A DNA stretch of 64,000 nucleotides from assembly GCF_003967595.1 (NCBI RefSeq), contig NZ_BIFW01000005.1, positions 124,001 through 188,000 of the forward strand. Direction: 5' to 3'. The position numbers and the translations under genes are program-made. Source of the stretch: Companilactobacillus musae (GTDB taxonomy: Bacteria > Bacillota > Bacilli > Lactobacillales > Lactobacillaceae). A model generated the notes under the pieces. That model had not been told where the DNA came from. It worked only from the letters and a program-made list of their open reading frames with translations, and made no database searches. This document shows positions 43,789-52,335 of this stretch, piece by piece (position 1 is the first letter of the stretch; each line of letters starts with the position of its first letter).

Positions 43789-44283
43789 ATGCGCTGGCTA
43801 CCTTTTGCAATAATAATTATGTCATCACTCATAAGTCTTTGGATAGTATTTAATAATTTCAAGAATACACAATATTTTAAATTAATTGTTTTGGCGATAG
43901 TTTATTTCACAGGGTTAGGGATTATCTTATTTACGCCGATTTCTTTTGATGGACGATCAGTTTACTTTATGGAACAAGGAATTGGACGGGTCAACAAAAC
44001 GCGTCTTTACCTACATGGTTTAGGGTTTACCGAAAATATTATTTTGACGATTCCATTAGGGATGATCCTAAAAAAGTTTGTGCCACAATTACCAATTGCT
44101 ATCTTAGGACTAATTGGTCTGATTCTTAGTAGTGGAATCGAAATTACTCAATATTATTTGTCACAGAATTTTTTGATAAATCGTAGTAGTGATATCAATG
44201 ATATTATTGCCAATACGATTGGTGTGATTGTAGGTTGCTTTGTGATCATAGCTTTCAATAGGCTAGAATCTAATAAAAATTAA
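43789..44283 (+). CDS. VanZ-like membrane protein
   Basis: 164 residues, four to five membrane spans. The VanZ signature is seen in FTENIILTIPLGMILKKF and SSGIEITQYYLSQNFLINRSSDINDIIANTIGVIVG. VanZ-like proteins are associated with teicoplanin resistance or wall changes, but most are uncharacterised. TAGGAGA precedes the ATG. Alone, followed by a terminator. Confidence 0.83.
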   Translation: MRWLPFAIIIMSSLISLWIVFNNFKNTQYFKLIVLAIVYFTGLGIILFTPISFDGRSVYFMEQGIGRVNKTRLYLHGLGFTENIILTIPLGMILKKFVPQLPIAILGLIGLILSSGIEITQYYLSQNFLINRSSDINDIIANTIGVIVGCFVIIAFNRLESNKN

Positions 44284-44295
44284 TATAATTTATAG

Positions 44296-44325
44296 AATCT
44301 TTCATTGTCGGTGAAAGATTTTTTT
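44296..44325 (+). terminator. Terminator after vanZ-like gene
   Basis: AATCTTTCA / TGAAAGATTTTTTT. Confidence 0.84.
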
Positions 44326-44331
44326 ATTGTC

Positions 44332-44350
44332 ATTCATAAGTAAAACTTAT
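44332..44350 (+). promoter_or_regulatory. Candidate LysR box, site D (before SDR-ADH-NmrA operon)
   Basis: ATTCATAAGTAAAACTTAT contains the palindrome ATAAGT-AAA-ACTTAT with T-N11-A spacing. The same 19-mer with one change occurs reversed at 48396-48414, at the end of the lysR gene. Confidence 0.55.
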
Positions 44351-44442
44351 CGATTAACTTTAAATTTGAAATTGGTCTAATCGTTATTTGCTTGTAAGAT
44401 ATCACTTGTAAGTTAATAAAAACAAATTAGAGGTATACATAA

Positions 44443-45291
44443 ATGAATAACGAAGTAATCGTACTCTTTGGTGCCGGTTCAATCGGAGAAGCCATTGTTA
44501 GACGAGTAGCTGCTGGAAGAAATTTGTTACTGGCAGATTATAACGAAGATAAATTAGCAGAAATGAAACAACATTTAACAGAAGCAGGTTTCACAGTTGA
44601 AACAATTAAAGCTGATCTTTCATCTCGGGTTTCCATTAAAGAAGTAGTTGCTAAGGCTCAATCACTTGGTGATATTATGGGACTAGTCAATGCGGCTGGG
44701 GTTTCACCTTCACAAGCTAGTTTGGAACAAGTTTTGAAAGTTGACCTATATGGAACGTCTGTCTTGTTGGAAGAATTTGGAAAAGTTATGGCTCCAGGTG
44801 GTGCAGGAATTGTTATTTCATCACAATCAGGTCATCGTTTGCCAGCTTTGTCACAAGAAGATAATCAAGCTTTAGCTATGACACCAACTGAGGAATTATT
44901 AGATTTACCAGTCTTGAAAATTAATGTTAAAGATTCTTTAGCTGCATATCAATATGCTAAACGGACTAATGTTTTACGAGTGGCTGCCGAGTCAGTCAAG
45001 TGGCAATTACGTGGTGCTAGAATCAATGCAATTAGTCCTGGTATTATCATGACACCATTAGCAGTTGATGAATTGAACGGTCCTCGTGGAGCTGGATATA
45101 AGAAGATGTTTGATTCAATGGTTACGAAACGCCCCGGAACACCAGATGAAATTGCCAATTTGGCTGAATTGTTGATGGATCGTCGTGGTGCCTTTATTAC
45201 TGGAAGTGATTTCTTAGTTGATGGTGGTATTACCGCTCAGTATTGGTATGGAAATGTTTCAGAGGTACGTAACAGTGGAGCACAAAAATAA
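44443..45291 (+). CDS. Short-chain dehydrogenase/reductase
   Basis: 282 residues. FGAGSIGEAIV is the dinucleotide loop (altered from TGxxxGIG), VNAAGVSPS the fourth strand, Y-Q-Y-A-K the likely catalytic pair, and the end is TGSDFLVDGG. This branch resembles the YohF/DUF-type SDRs with GSIG loops in lactobacilli. Substrate unknown. First gene of a three-gene operon with a zinc ADH and an NmrA-like protein (20- and 9-base gaps). AGAGGTATA precedes the ATG. Confidence 0.84.
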   Translation: MNNEVIVLFGAGSIGEAIVRRVAAGRNLLLADYNEDKLAEMKQHLTEAGFTVETIKADLSSRVSIKEVVAKAQSLGDIMGLVNAAGVSPSQASLEQVLKVDLYGTSVLLEEFGKVMAPGGAGIVISSQSGHRLPALSQEDNQALAMTPTEELLDLPVLKINVKDSLAAYQYAKRTNVLRVAAESVKWQLRGARINAISPGIIMTPLAVDELNGPRGAGYKKMFDSMVTKRPGTPDEIANLAELLMDRRGAFITGSDFLVDGGITAQYWYGNVSEVRNSGAQK

Positions 45292-45311
45292 ATTTTGAGG
45301 AGATTTTAATT

Positions 45312-46352
45312 ATGAAAGCAGCAACCTTTGTAGAACCAGGGAAAATGGAAATTAGAGAATATGCTAAACCAGAAATTCAAAAACCAACTGATGCAATTAT
45401 TAAAATTGTTCGTGCTTGTGTTTGTGGATCAGATCTTTGGTGGTACCGTGGTATTTCAAAACGTGAATCAGGTTCAACCGTTGGACATGAAGCAATTGGT
45501 ATCATTGAATCAGTTGGTTCAGAAGTTAAAGATGTTAAAGTCGGTGACTTTGTAATCGCTCCATTTACCCATGGCTGTGGGCACTGTGCTGCTTGTTTGG
45601 CTGGTTTTGATGGTGATTGTTTGAATCAAGAAGCCGGCGGCAATGGTGGCTATCAAGGAGAATACTTGAGATTTACTAATGCTAACTGGGCTTTAGTTAA
45701 AATTCCTGGTCAACCAGAAGATTACTCTGATGATATGCTAAACAACTTTTTAGCTTTAGCCGATGTTATGGCAACAGGTTTTCACGCCGCAACAAGTGCT
45801 GAAGTAAAAAAAGGTGACACTGTGGTTGTTATGGGTGATGGTGCTGTCGGTTTGAGTGGTGTTCTTTCAGCCCATTTATTAGGTGCTAAGAGAATTATTG
45901 CCATGAGTCGTCATGAAGATAGACAAAAATTAGCTAAAGAGTTCGGCGCCACAGATATTATTCCTGAACGTGGTGACGAAGCAGTTGCTAAAGTTATGGA
46001 ATTAACTGGAACAGGTGCTGACGCTGTTCTTGAATGTGTCGGAACAGAACAATCTGTTGATACAGCTGTTAAAGTAGGTCGTCCCGGAGCTGTCGTTGGA
46101 CGTGTTGGTGTACCTCAAAAAGCTGAAATGAATACTAATAATCTTTTCTGGAAGAACATTGGTTTACGTGGTGGGATTGCTTCAGTAACAACTGACGATA
46201 AGAAGATTTTATTAGACGCTGTTTTGAGCGGTAAAATCAATCCCGGAAAAGTCTTTACTAAGAGATTCACACTTGATGAAATTCAAGATGCATATGAAGC
46301 AATGGATAAACGTACAGCTATCAAATCTTTGATTGTTGTAAGTGATAAATAG
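45312..46352 (+). CDS. Zinc-dependent medium-chain alcohol dehydrogenase
   Basis: 346 residues. The catalytic zinc is ligated by Cys in VCGSDLWWYRG and the GHEAIG His-Glu. A structural zinc loop with four Cys is present in GCGHCAACLAGFDGDC. The Rossmann loop reads VMGDGAVGLSGVLSAHLLGAK, followed by AMSRHEDRQKLAKEFGATD with an Arg that favours NADP. Codon use suggests good expression. Family reaction: reversible oxidation of alcohols. Middle gene of the operon. Confidence 0.88.
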   Translation: MKAATFVEPGKMEIREYAKPEIQKPTDAIIKIVRACVCGSDLWWYRGISKRESGSTVGHEAIGIIESVGSEVKDVKVGDFVIAPFTHGCGHCAACLAGFDGDCLNQEAGGNGGYQGEYLRFTNANWALVKIPGQPEDYSDDMLNNFLALADVMATGFHAATSAEVKKGDTVVVMGDGAVGLSGVLSAHLLGAKRIIAMSRHEDRQKLAKEFGATDIIPERGDEAVAKVMELTGTGADAVLECVGTEQSVDTAVKVGRPGAVVGRVGVPQKAEMNTNNLFWKNIGLRGGIASVTTDDKKILLDAVLSGKINPGKVFTKRFTLDEIQDAYEAMDKRTAIKSLIVVSDK

Positions 46353-46361
46353 GAGAAAATG

Positions 46362-46958
46362 ATGAAAAAAGTTTTAATTATTGGCGCAACTGGGACAATT
46401 GGTGGTGCCGTTCGTCAAACACTATTGAATGAAACTGACAATCAATTAACTTTATTTGCTAGAAGCGCCAGTCGTTTGAATGCCAGTGACCGTGAAACAG
46501 TTTTGGCTGGAGATGTAACGAAAGATAGTGATTTGGATAAGGCTATTGCTGGCCAAGATGCCGTCTTTGTTGCTTTGAGTGGTCCTTTAGGTCAATTTGC
46601 TAGAAAGATTGTTGCAGCAATGGATCGTAATAACGTTTCACGTTTGTTGTTCATAACATCAATGGGTATTTATGATGAAATACCAGCTTCAGTTGGTGCC
46701 AGTGGTAACTTGAGTAGTAATTCAATGTTACGTTCATATCGTGAGGCGGCTGATGTGGTTGAGGATTCTGATTTGAATTACACAGTTATTCGTCCTGGTT
46801 GGTTTACTAATGGCCCTGTTGGTTATGAAATCACAAAAAAGGGTGAGCCCTTTGGTGGACATGACGTTTCAATTAGTTCAATTGCTGACTTTGTAAAGAA
46901 TGCGATTGCTGATGATAATTATTATTCACACGATAGTGTTGGTTTAAATACAAAATAA
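46362..46958 (+). CDS. NmrA-like NAD(P)-binding protein
   Basis: 198 residues from ATG 46362 (AGGAG six bases before; the ATG one codon earlier is also possible). IIGATGTIGGAVRQTL is the dinucleotide loop. LFARSASRL, VLAGDVTKDSDLDKAIAGQDAVFVALSGP and YTVIRPGWFTNGPVGYE match the NmrA/HSCARG-type atypical SDRs. It is a paralogue of the gene at 32344. Last gene of the operon. Confidence 0.83.
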   Translation: MKKVLIIGATGTIGGAVRQTLLNETDNQLTLFARSASRLNASDRETVLAGDVTKDSDLDKAIAGQDAVFVALSGPLGQFARKIVAAMDRNNVSRLLFITSMGIYDEIPASVGASGNLSSNSMLRSYREAADVVEDSDLNYTVIRPGWFTNGPVGYEITKKGEPFGGHDVSISSIADFVKNAIADDNYYSHDSVGLNTK

Positions 46959-47000
46959 AAACAAGATCATTAACCATGTTGGTTAGTGATCTTGTTTTGT
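46957..47000. terminator. Bidirectional terminator
   Basis: AAAACAAGATCATTAACC / GGTTAGTGATCTTGTTTT. Confidence 0.88.
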
Positions 47001-47216
47001 TTTACTATTATTTTTAGGATAAATTAAGTGATAGTAGATATAATCAAATGCGGTAACGAACAATGCGATAGTGAAAAGCCAGCCCAATATGCCCTGAGGG
47101 TTAGTGACATTAATTGTTATATGGTAAGATCCATGATTTACAATAGTATTTTTGATGAAAAAGACTAGAACTAAAGCCCACAGTAAAGATGTTAGTCGGG
47201 AAATAAATTTGCACAT
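46983..47216 (-). CDS. Small two-span membrane protein, paralogue 1
   Basis: 77 residues. Two hydrophobic segments flank a periplasm-like loop with VTNPQGILGWLFTIAL, followed by DYIYYHLIYP and a Lys-rich tail. The start of its stop region is shared with the operon terminator. AGGAG precedes the ATG on this strand. Its sister is 28 bases upstream. Family not recognised. Confidence 0.6.
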   Translation of the reverse strand: MCKFISRLTSLLWALVLVFFIKNTIVNHGSYHITINVTNPQGILGWLFTIALFVTAFDYIYYHLIYPKNNSKTKQDH

Positions 47217-47243
47217 TAGGAATTCTCCTCAAATATGAAAAGA

Positions 47244-47459
47244 TTATTTTTTATTTGGATTGATTAAGTGATAGTATAAAAAATCGATTAAGGATAAAGT
47301 AAGGACTATAGTAAATAGCCAACCAAATGGTCCTTGTGGTCGGTTGTAAGCAATGATAGGTGCAAGTGACCACCACCCATTAGTTAGTCCTGCAGCTATA
47401 AAAATAGCAATAATAAGAATCCACAGGAAAATAAGTAGTAGTCTTAATTTAGTTCGCAT
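47244..47459 (-). CDS. Small two-span membrane protein, paralogue 2
   Basis: 71 residues, same plan as the neighbour: hydrophobic N-terminal helix, RPQGPFGWLFTIVL, then DFLYYHLINP. The shared core PQG..GWLFTI.L....D..YYHLI.P shows a tandem duplication. GGAGGGGA precedes the ATG. Function unknown. It is divergent from the lysR gene at 47521. Confidence 0.6.
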   Translation of the reverse strand: MRTKLRLLLIFLWILIIAIFIAAGLTNGWWSLAPIIAYNRPQGPFGWLFTIVLTLSLIDFLYYHLINPNKK

Positions 47460-47520
47460 AGAATCCCCTCCAATAAATACACTATACGCTTTTTATTATA
47501 AGAATATAGAGGTGAAACCA

Positions 47521-48399
47521 ATGTACCAACAGATGCAATATTTTATAGTAATTGTAAAAAATCATAGTTTTACGCAAGCAGCTGTGGAGTGTAACATTTC
47601 CCAATCTGCCATTTCTCAACAAATGAAAGAATTGGAAAGTCGCTTGGGTGTTAAATTATTAGACCGAAAGGGTCGCAGTTTTGAAGTAACTGAAGCGGGT
47701 CAATATTTTTATACGCATAGTCAGGATATTTTAGCTGATGTTGATCAATTAATTAAGAATACTGTCAAGATTGTAAAAAATGATGAAGTTGAATTACATG
47801 TTGGTTATTTAAGAAACTTTGGTACAACAGAATTTCTTCAGACGGTATCTAAATTTACACAGGAATTTCCTAAAGTGAAAATTAAAATTACTAGTGGAAC
47901 TCATGAAGAACTTTATAACTTATTACGAACAGGACAGATTGATTTGAATTTTTCCGATCAACGTCGGGCACTGTCAAATGAATATCAAAATGAATTTTTA
48001 ACTTCTAGCGAATTTATGGTGGCAGTTAATAATTCTTTACCTGTTGGCACTGAAAAAATCGATGTTTCTGATTTAGCAGACATTCCTTGTATCTTGATAA
48101 CTGACGGTAATCAACAGGAATCGGAGAAGGAATATTATCGTGATATTTTGGGTGTTAAAAGTGAATTCGTTTTGGCCAAGAATTATGATGAGGCACAGAT
48201 GTTGATTGCTTCTAATCAAGGTTATTTAATAATCAATCATCGGATGCAAAAGCAGTTGAATCAAGATATTGTCAAAATGATACCTTTAGTCAAGGGAGAT
48301 CGAAAGTTGATTCAAAATTATTATGCCTATTGGCAAGCTGATAATTCGGGATATTATATTGAAAGTTTCGCGGAATTATTGAAACAGAGTTTTGCATAA
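47521..48399 (+). CDS. LysR-family transcriptional regulator
   Basis: 292 residues from ATG 47521, after AGAGGTGA; the frame stays open upstream but that part overlaps the divergent membrane gene. HTH: MYQQMQYFIVIVKNHSFTQAAVECNISQSAISQQMKELE. The effector domain reads ELHVGYLRNFGT. The gene ends inside candidate binding site E (48396-48414), matching site D before the SDR-ADH-NmrA operon, so it may control both that operon and the following gene. Confidence 0.87.
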   Translation: MYQQMQYFIVIVKNHSFTQAAVECNISQSAISQQMKELESRLGVKLLDRKGRSFEVTEAGQYFYTHSQDILADVDQLIKNTVKIVKNDEVELHVGYLRNFGTTEFLQTVSKFTQEFPKVKIKITSGTHEELYNLLRTGQIDLNFSDQRRALSNEYQNEFLTSSEFMVAVNNSLPVGTEKIDVSDLADIPCILITDGNQQESEKEYYRDILGVKSEFVLAKNYDEAQMLIASNQGYLIINHRMQKQLNQDIVKMIPLVKGDRKLIQNYYAYWQADNSGYYIESFAELLKQSFA

Positions 48400-48414
48400 C
48401 TTTTACTTATGAAT
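48396..48414 (-). promoter_or_regulatory. Candidate LysR box, site E
   Basis: Reverse complement ATTCATAAGTAAAAGTTAT differs from site D by one base. It overlaps the lysR stop codon and lies about 80 bases before the broken NTF2-like gene. Confidence 0.55.
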
Positions 48415-48491
48415 AGACGTTTATTTTTGAATAGTTCTAACTGGAAATACTTGGTATCATACTTTTCGTAAGTTAAGAAAGTGTGATAAAG

Positions 48492-48862
48492 ATGACAGAT
48501 AAAGTAAATATTATTCAATTATATCGTGATGAAAATATCGCCATGGTTAAAAAAATATCAGCCGTTTAAATGAGATTTTGGCATCAACAATGAAATTAAC
48601 CCATATGACAGGTTATGTTCAACCTAAATTGGAATGGATCGATCAGATTCAAAATGAAGAGATGCGATATTTTTCTTCAAAAGAAGATGCAATTAAAGAT
48701 ATAAAAATTGATGGCAATAAAGCCAGTTTGATCGGTCAAAACCAAGTTCAAGCTAAGATCTGGGGTGGCGGTATTAATACCTGGCATTTACAAATGGAAA
48801 TGTATTATGAAAAAAGAAATGGGCAATGGATTATTACTGATCAGATTGCCAGTACATATTAA
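48492..48862 (+). pseudogene. NTF2/SnoaL-like gene with a one-base frameshift in an A7 run
   Basis: ATG 48492 reads MTDKVNIIQLYRDENIAMVKK and meets a stop at 48567. One base more in the run of seven A (48549-48555) would continue the frame as NISRLNEILASTMKLTHMTGY and through to 48862. The remainder, with DQIQNEEMRYFSSKEDAIKDI and HLQMEMYYEKRNGQWIITDQIAS, is a typical SnoaL-like/NTF2-like fold. The gene is either inactive, switched by slippage, or a sequencing error. Confidence 0.75.
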
Positions 48863-48915
48863 AAAGAACCTCATCTCTTGTATAATCAAAATATATAAGA
48901 GATGAGGTTCTTTTT
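48862..48915. terminator. Long hairpin over the GNAT ribosome site
   Basis: AAAAAGAACCTCATCTCTT / AAGAGATGAGGTTCTTTTT, a perfect 19-bp stem. The right arm holds the GAGG ribosome site of the next gene. Confidence 0.8.
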
Positions 48916-48916
48916 A

Positions 48917-49402
48917 ATGGAAATAACTAATGTAACACAAACAGATTTGTCAGAAATTTTAAGAATTGAACGTTTAGGTTTTACGGCTGAAGAAGCAGGA
49001 ACTAAAGAACAATATCAGGATCGAATTAATAAATTATCGACCACTTTTCTAGTTGCCAGAATTGATGACCAAGTAGCGGGTTTTGTTGTAGGACCAGCAA
49101 CGAAAGAAAACTACGTTGAAGACTGGATGTACGAAAACACTCCAGATAATTTGCCTGAAGGTGGCAATCAAATAATCTTTACAATTGCAGTGGATCCTAA
49201 ATATCGAGGACATAGTATTGGTAGTAAATTGCTAGATGCGATTGAACAAAATGCGCGAAAACACCAACGTGAGAGTATTTCTTTGACTAGTTTGGATAGA
49301 AACGTACCATTTTATTTAAAAAATGGCTTTGAAAATAAAGGAGTCGCCGATTCTGAACATGCTGATGAAACTTGGTATAATTTGGTTAAGAAATTGGATT
49401 AA
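48917..49402 (+). CDS. GNAT acetyltransferase, AANAT-like
   Basis: 161 residues from ATG 48917; an ATG at 48902 lies within the hairpin. The acetyl-CoA loop reads FTIAVDPKYRGHSIGSKLL, with a preceding TKENYVEDWMYENTP loop as in arylalkylamine-type acetyltransferases. The C-terminal strand is VPFYLKNGFENKG. Substrate unknown; amine or polyamine acetylation is the family trend. The ribosome site GAGG is paired in the upstream hairpin. Confidence 0.83.
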   Translation: MEITNVTQTDLSEILRIERLGFTAEEAGTKEQYQDRINKLSTTFLVARIDDQVAGFVVGPATKENYVEDWMYENTPDNLPEGGNQIIFTIAVDPKYRGHSIGSKLLDAIEQNARKHQRESISLTSLDRNVPFYLKNGFENKGVADSEHADETWYNLVKKLD

Positions 49403-49495
49403 TTATGTCTAACCATAAGCTTTTTATTGAAACTAAGATAAAGTAAAGATTATAATTGATTAGAAGTGTATTAAAAAAAGATTAAAGGGGAACTT

Positions 49496-52027
49496 ATGAC
49501 TGAAATAACACGTTTTTATGATAAATTTCAACCAAGCCGCTACGATGTCTTTTTAGATATCAATCGTGGTACAAAACAATTTTCTGGTAAGACAGTCATT
49601 GATGGTGAAGCTAAAGTACCATCAATTTCAATTCACCAAAAGTATTTGAACATTGAATCTGTTCAAGCTGATGGTAAAGATGTTCCATTCACAACTGATA
49701 ATGCTAATGACGCAATCAATATTGATTTGCCACAAGCTGGTGAAACAACTTTAACAATTACATATAATGCTAAATTGACTGACTCAATGATGGGTATTTA
49801 TCCTTCATATTACGAAGTTAATGGTGAAAAGAAACAAATTATTGGAACACAGTTTGAAACAACTTTTGCTCGTCAAGCTTTTCCATGTGTTGATGAACCT
49901 GAAGCTAAGGCTAAATTTGACATGGCTATCAAGTTTGATGAAAAACCAGGCGAAACTATTTTAGCTAATATGCCTGAAATCAGAACTGAAAATGGTATTC
50001 ACTATTTTGATACTACTGTTCGCATGTCAACTTACTTAATTGCCTTTGCATTTGGTGATCTTCAAAGCAAGATCACTAAAACTAAGAGTGGTGTTGAAGT
50101 TGGTGTCTTCGCTACTAAAGCTCACAAAGCTAACGAATTAGACTTTGCTTTGGACATTGCTAAACGAGCTATTGAATTTTATGAAGACTTCTATCAAACA
50201 CCATATCCACTTCCACATTCATGGCAATTGGCACTTCCTGATTTCTCAGCTGGTGCTATGGAAAACTGGGGTCTTGTTACATATCGTGAAGCATATTTGA
50301 TGGTTGATCCTGACAATACAGCTCTTGATACAAAACAATTAGTTGCCACAGTTATTACTCATGAATTAGCTCACCAATGGTTCGGTGATTTGGTAACTAT
50401 GAAGTGGTGGGATAATCTCTGGTTGAACGAAAGTTTCGCTAACATGATGGAATATGTTGCAGTTGATGCTATTGAACCAGACTGGCACATTTGGGAAATG
50501 TTCCAAACATCAGATGTTCCAGCTGCCTTGCAACGTGATGCAACTGATGGTGTTCAATCGGTTCACGTTCAAGTTAATAATCCTGCTGAAATCGATGCTT
50601 TGTTTGATTCAGCTATCGTTTATGCCAAGGGTGCTCGTATGTTAGTTATGGTTCGTGCCTTATTAGGTGACGATAACTTACGTGCTGGTTTGAAGAAGTA
50701 CTTTGAAGCTCACAAGTATGGCAATGCTGAAGGGGACGACCTTTGGAACGCTTTAGGCGATGCTTCTGGTATTGATGTTGGTTCAATTATGCATTCATGG
50801 TTGGAACAACCTGGTTATCCAGTCGTTTCAGCTAGTGTAGTTGATGGCAAGATTCAGTTGTCACAAAAGCAGTTCTTCATCGGTGCTGGTAAAGATGAAG
50901 GTCGTCTATGGCAAATTCCTTTGAACAGTAACTATGGTGCTGTTCCTAAGATTATGTCTGAAAAGACAATTACCGTTGGTGATTATGCTGAATTGCACAA
51001 TGATGCCAAAGTTCCATTCTGCTTAAATGAAGGTAATAATTCTCACTTCATCGTTAAATATGATGAAACTTTATTAAATGATATATTGGATAACATTGAT
51101 TCAATCAGTGCTATTTCACAATTAGGAATTATTCAAGATCTTCGTCTTTTGGCTGATGCACATGAAATTTCATATGCAGCTATTGTTCCATTATTGACAA
51201 GAGTCGCAAATAGTCACTCTAATGTTGTCAATGCAGCTTTGTATCGTGTTGCCAATAATTTGAAGAAGTTCGTAAAGTCTGGTTCTGATGAAGAAAAGGC
51301 TTTACGTGAATTCTTTGATAAATTGAGTGCTGCCCAAGTAGAACGCTTAGGCTGGACTGCAAAAGATGGCGAATCAAATGATGATCAATTAACTCGTCCA
51401 TATGTTTTGAATGCAGCTTTGTATGCTAGAAATTCTAAAGCCATTAGTGATGCGCATGACTTGTTTAACGCTAATAAGGATAATTTAGCTGGATTACCTG
51501 CTGATATTCGTTTACTTGTTTTGAGAAATGAAGTAAAGAATTACGGTAGTGTTGAGTTGTTCGACAATCTTTTAGCAGATTATGTTAAGTCATCAGATCC
51601 AAGTTATAAGTCCGACCTATCAGTTGCTATCACAAGCACACCTAAGTCAGAATTGATTGCAAAATTAGTAAGACAATTTGAAAATTCGGATGTTATCAAG
51701 CCTCAAGATCTACGTTCATGGTATCGTGGCACTTTGGCCAACGACAATGCTCAACAGGCAGCCTGGGACTGGATCAGAAATGATTGGTCATGGCTTGAAG
51801 ATACCGTTGGTGGTGATATGGAATTCTCAACATATATCACAGTTACATCAATGATTTTCCATACACCAGAACGTTTAGCTGAATTTAAGGCCTTCTTTGA
51901 ACCAAAGATCAATACACCCGGATTAACTCGTGAGATCAAGATGGACATTAAGATTGTTGAAACTAATGTTAAATTGATTGAAGACGAAAAAGATGCTGTT
52001 AATAAAGCTATCGCCGAGAATAAATAG
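49496..52027 (+). CDS. pepN: Aminopeptidase N, M1 family
   Basis: 843 residues. GAMENWG (253-259) and the zinc motif HELAHQWFGD (His289, Glu290, His293) with Glu312 exactly 18 residues further (HExxH-x18-E) define an M1 peptidase. The C-terminal ERAP1-like helical domain follows. The length fits lactobacillar PepN. Family role: cytosolic removal of N-terminal residues in peptide use. AAAGGGGAAC precedes the ATG. Codon use is that of a highly expressed gene. Alone with a strong terminator. Confidence 0.95.
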   Translation: MTEITRFYDKFQPSRYDVFLDINRGTKQFSGKTVIDGEAKVPSISIHQKYLNIESVQADGKDVPFTTDNANDAINIDLPQAGETTLTITYNAKLTDSMMGIYPSYYEVNGEKKQIIGTQFETTFARQAFPCVDEPEAKAKFDMAIKFDEKPGETILANMPEIRTENGIHYFDTTVRMSTYLIAFAFGDLQSKITKTKSGVEVGVFATKAHKANELDFALDIAKRAIEFYEDFYQTPYPLPHSWQLALPDFSAGAMENWGLVTYREAYLMVDPDNTALDTKQLVATVITHELAHQWFGDLVTMKWWDNLWLNESFANMMEYVAVDAIEPDWHIWEMFQTSDVPAALQRDATDGVQSVHVQVNNPAEIDALFDSAIVYAKGARMLVMVRALLGDDNLRAGLKKYFEAHKYGNAEGDDLWNALGDASGIDVGSIMHSWLEQPGYPVVSASVVDGKIQLSQKQFFIGAGKDEGRLWQIPLNSNYGAVPKIMSEKTITVGDYAELHNDAKVPFCLNEGNNSHFIVKYDETLLNDILDNIDSISAISQLGIIQDLRLLADAHEISYAAIVPLLTRVANSHSNVVNAALYRVANNLKKFVKSGSDEEKALREFFDKLSAAQVERLGWTAKDGESNDDQLTRPYVLNAALYARNSKAISDAHDLFNANKDNLAGLPADIRLLVLRNEVKNYGSVELFDNLLADYVKSSDPSYKSDLSVAITSTPKSELIAKLVRQFENSDVIKPQDLRSWYRGTLANDNAQQAAWDWIRNDWSWLEDTVGGDMEFSTYITVTSMIFHTPERLAEFKAFFEPKINTPGLTREIKMDIKIVETNVKLIEDEKDAVNKAIAENK

Positions 52028-52059
52028 GTTATCTTAAAAATTAAATTTAGAGATTAAAT

Positions 52060-52107
52060 AATCCCCTTATAGTAGCCATTTTTATGGTCACTGTAAGGGG
52101 ATTTTTT
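52060..52107 (+). terminator. Terminator after pepN
   Basis: AATCCCCTTATAGT / ACTGTAAGGGGATTTTTT. The remaining space to 52335 is AT-rich and holds the promoter of the next gene, with a TATAAT at 52280-52285. Confidence 0.87.
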
Positions 52108-52335
52108 ATGGAATAAGAAAATGACAAAAAAAGGAAGAAAACGTAATCACTTTCGGGTGACAATATTAGCCTAAAAATATTAGAATATAAATTAATAAAT
52201 CAAAAATATATTCGAACTATTTTCAAAATAGAAAACAAAAAATATCTATAGATGAAATTATAAAGAATATTACAGATACTATAATGTATGTATGGACAGG
52301 TTAATATTTTAATTATGTTGGGAGTGATTTCTATT

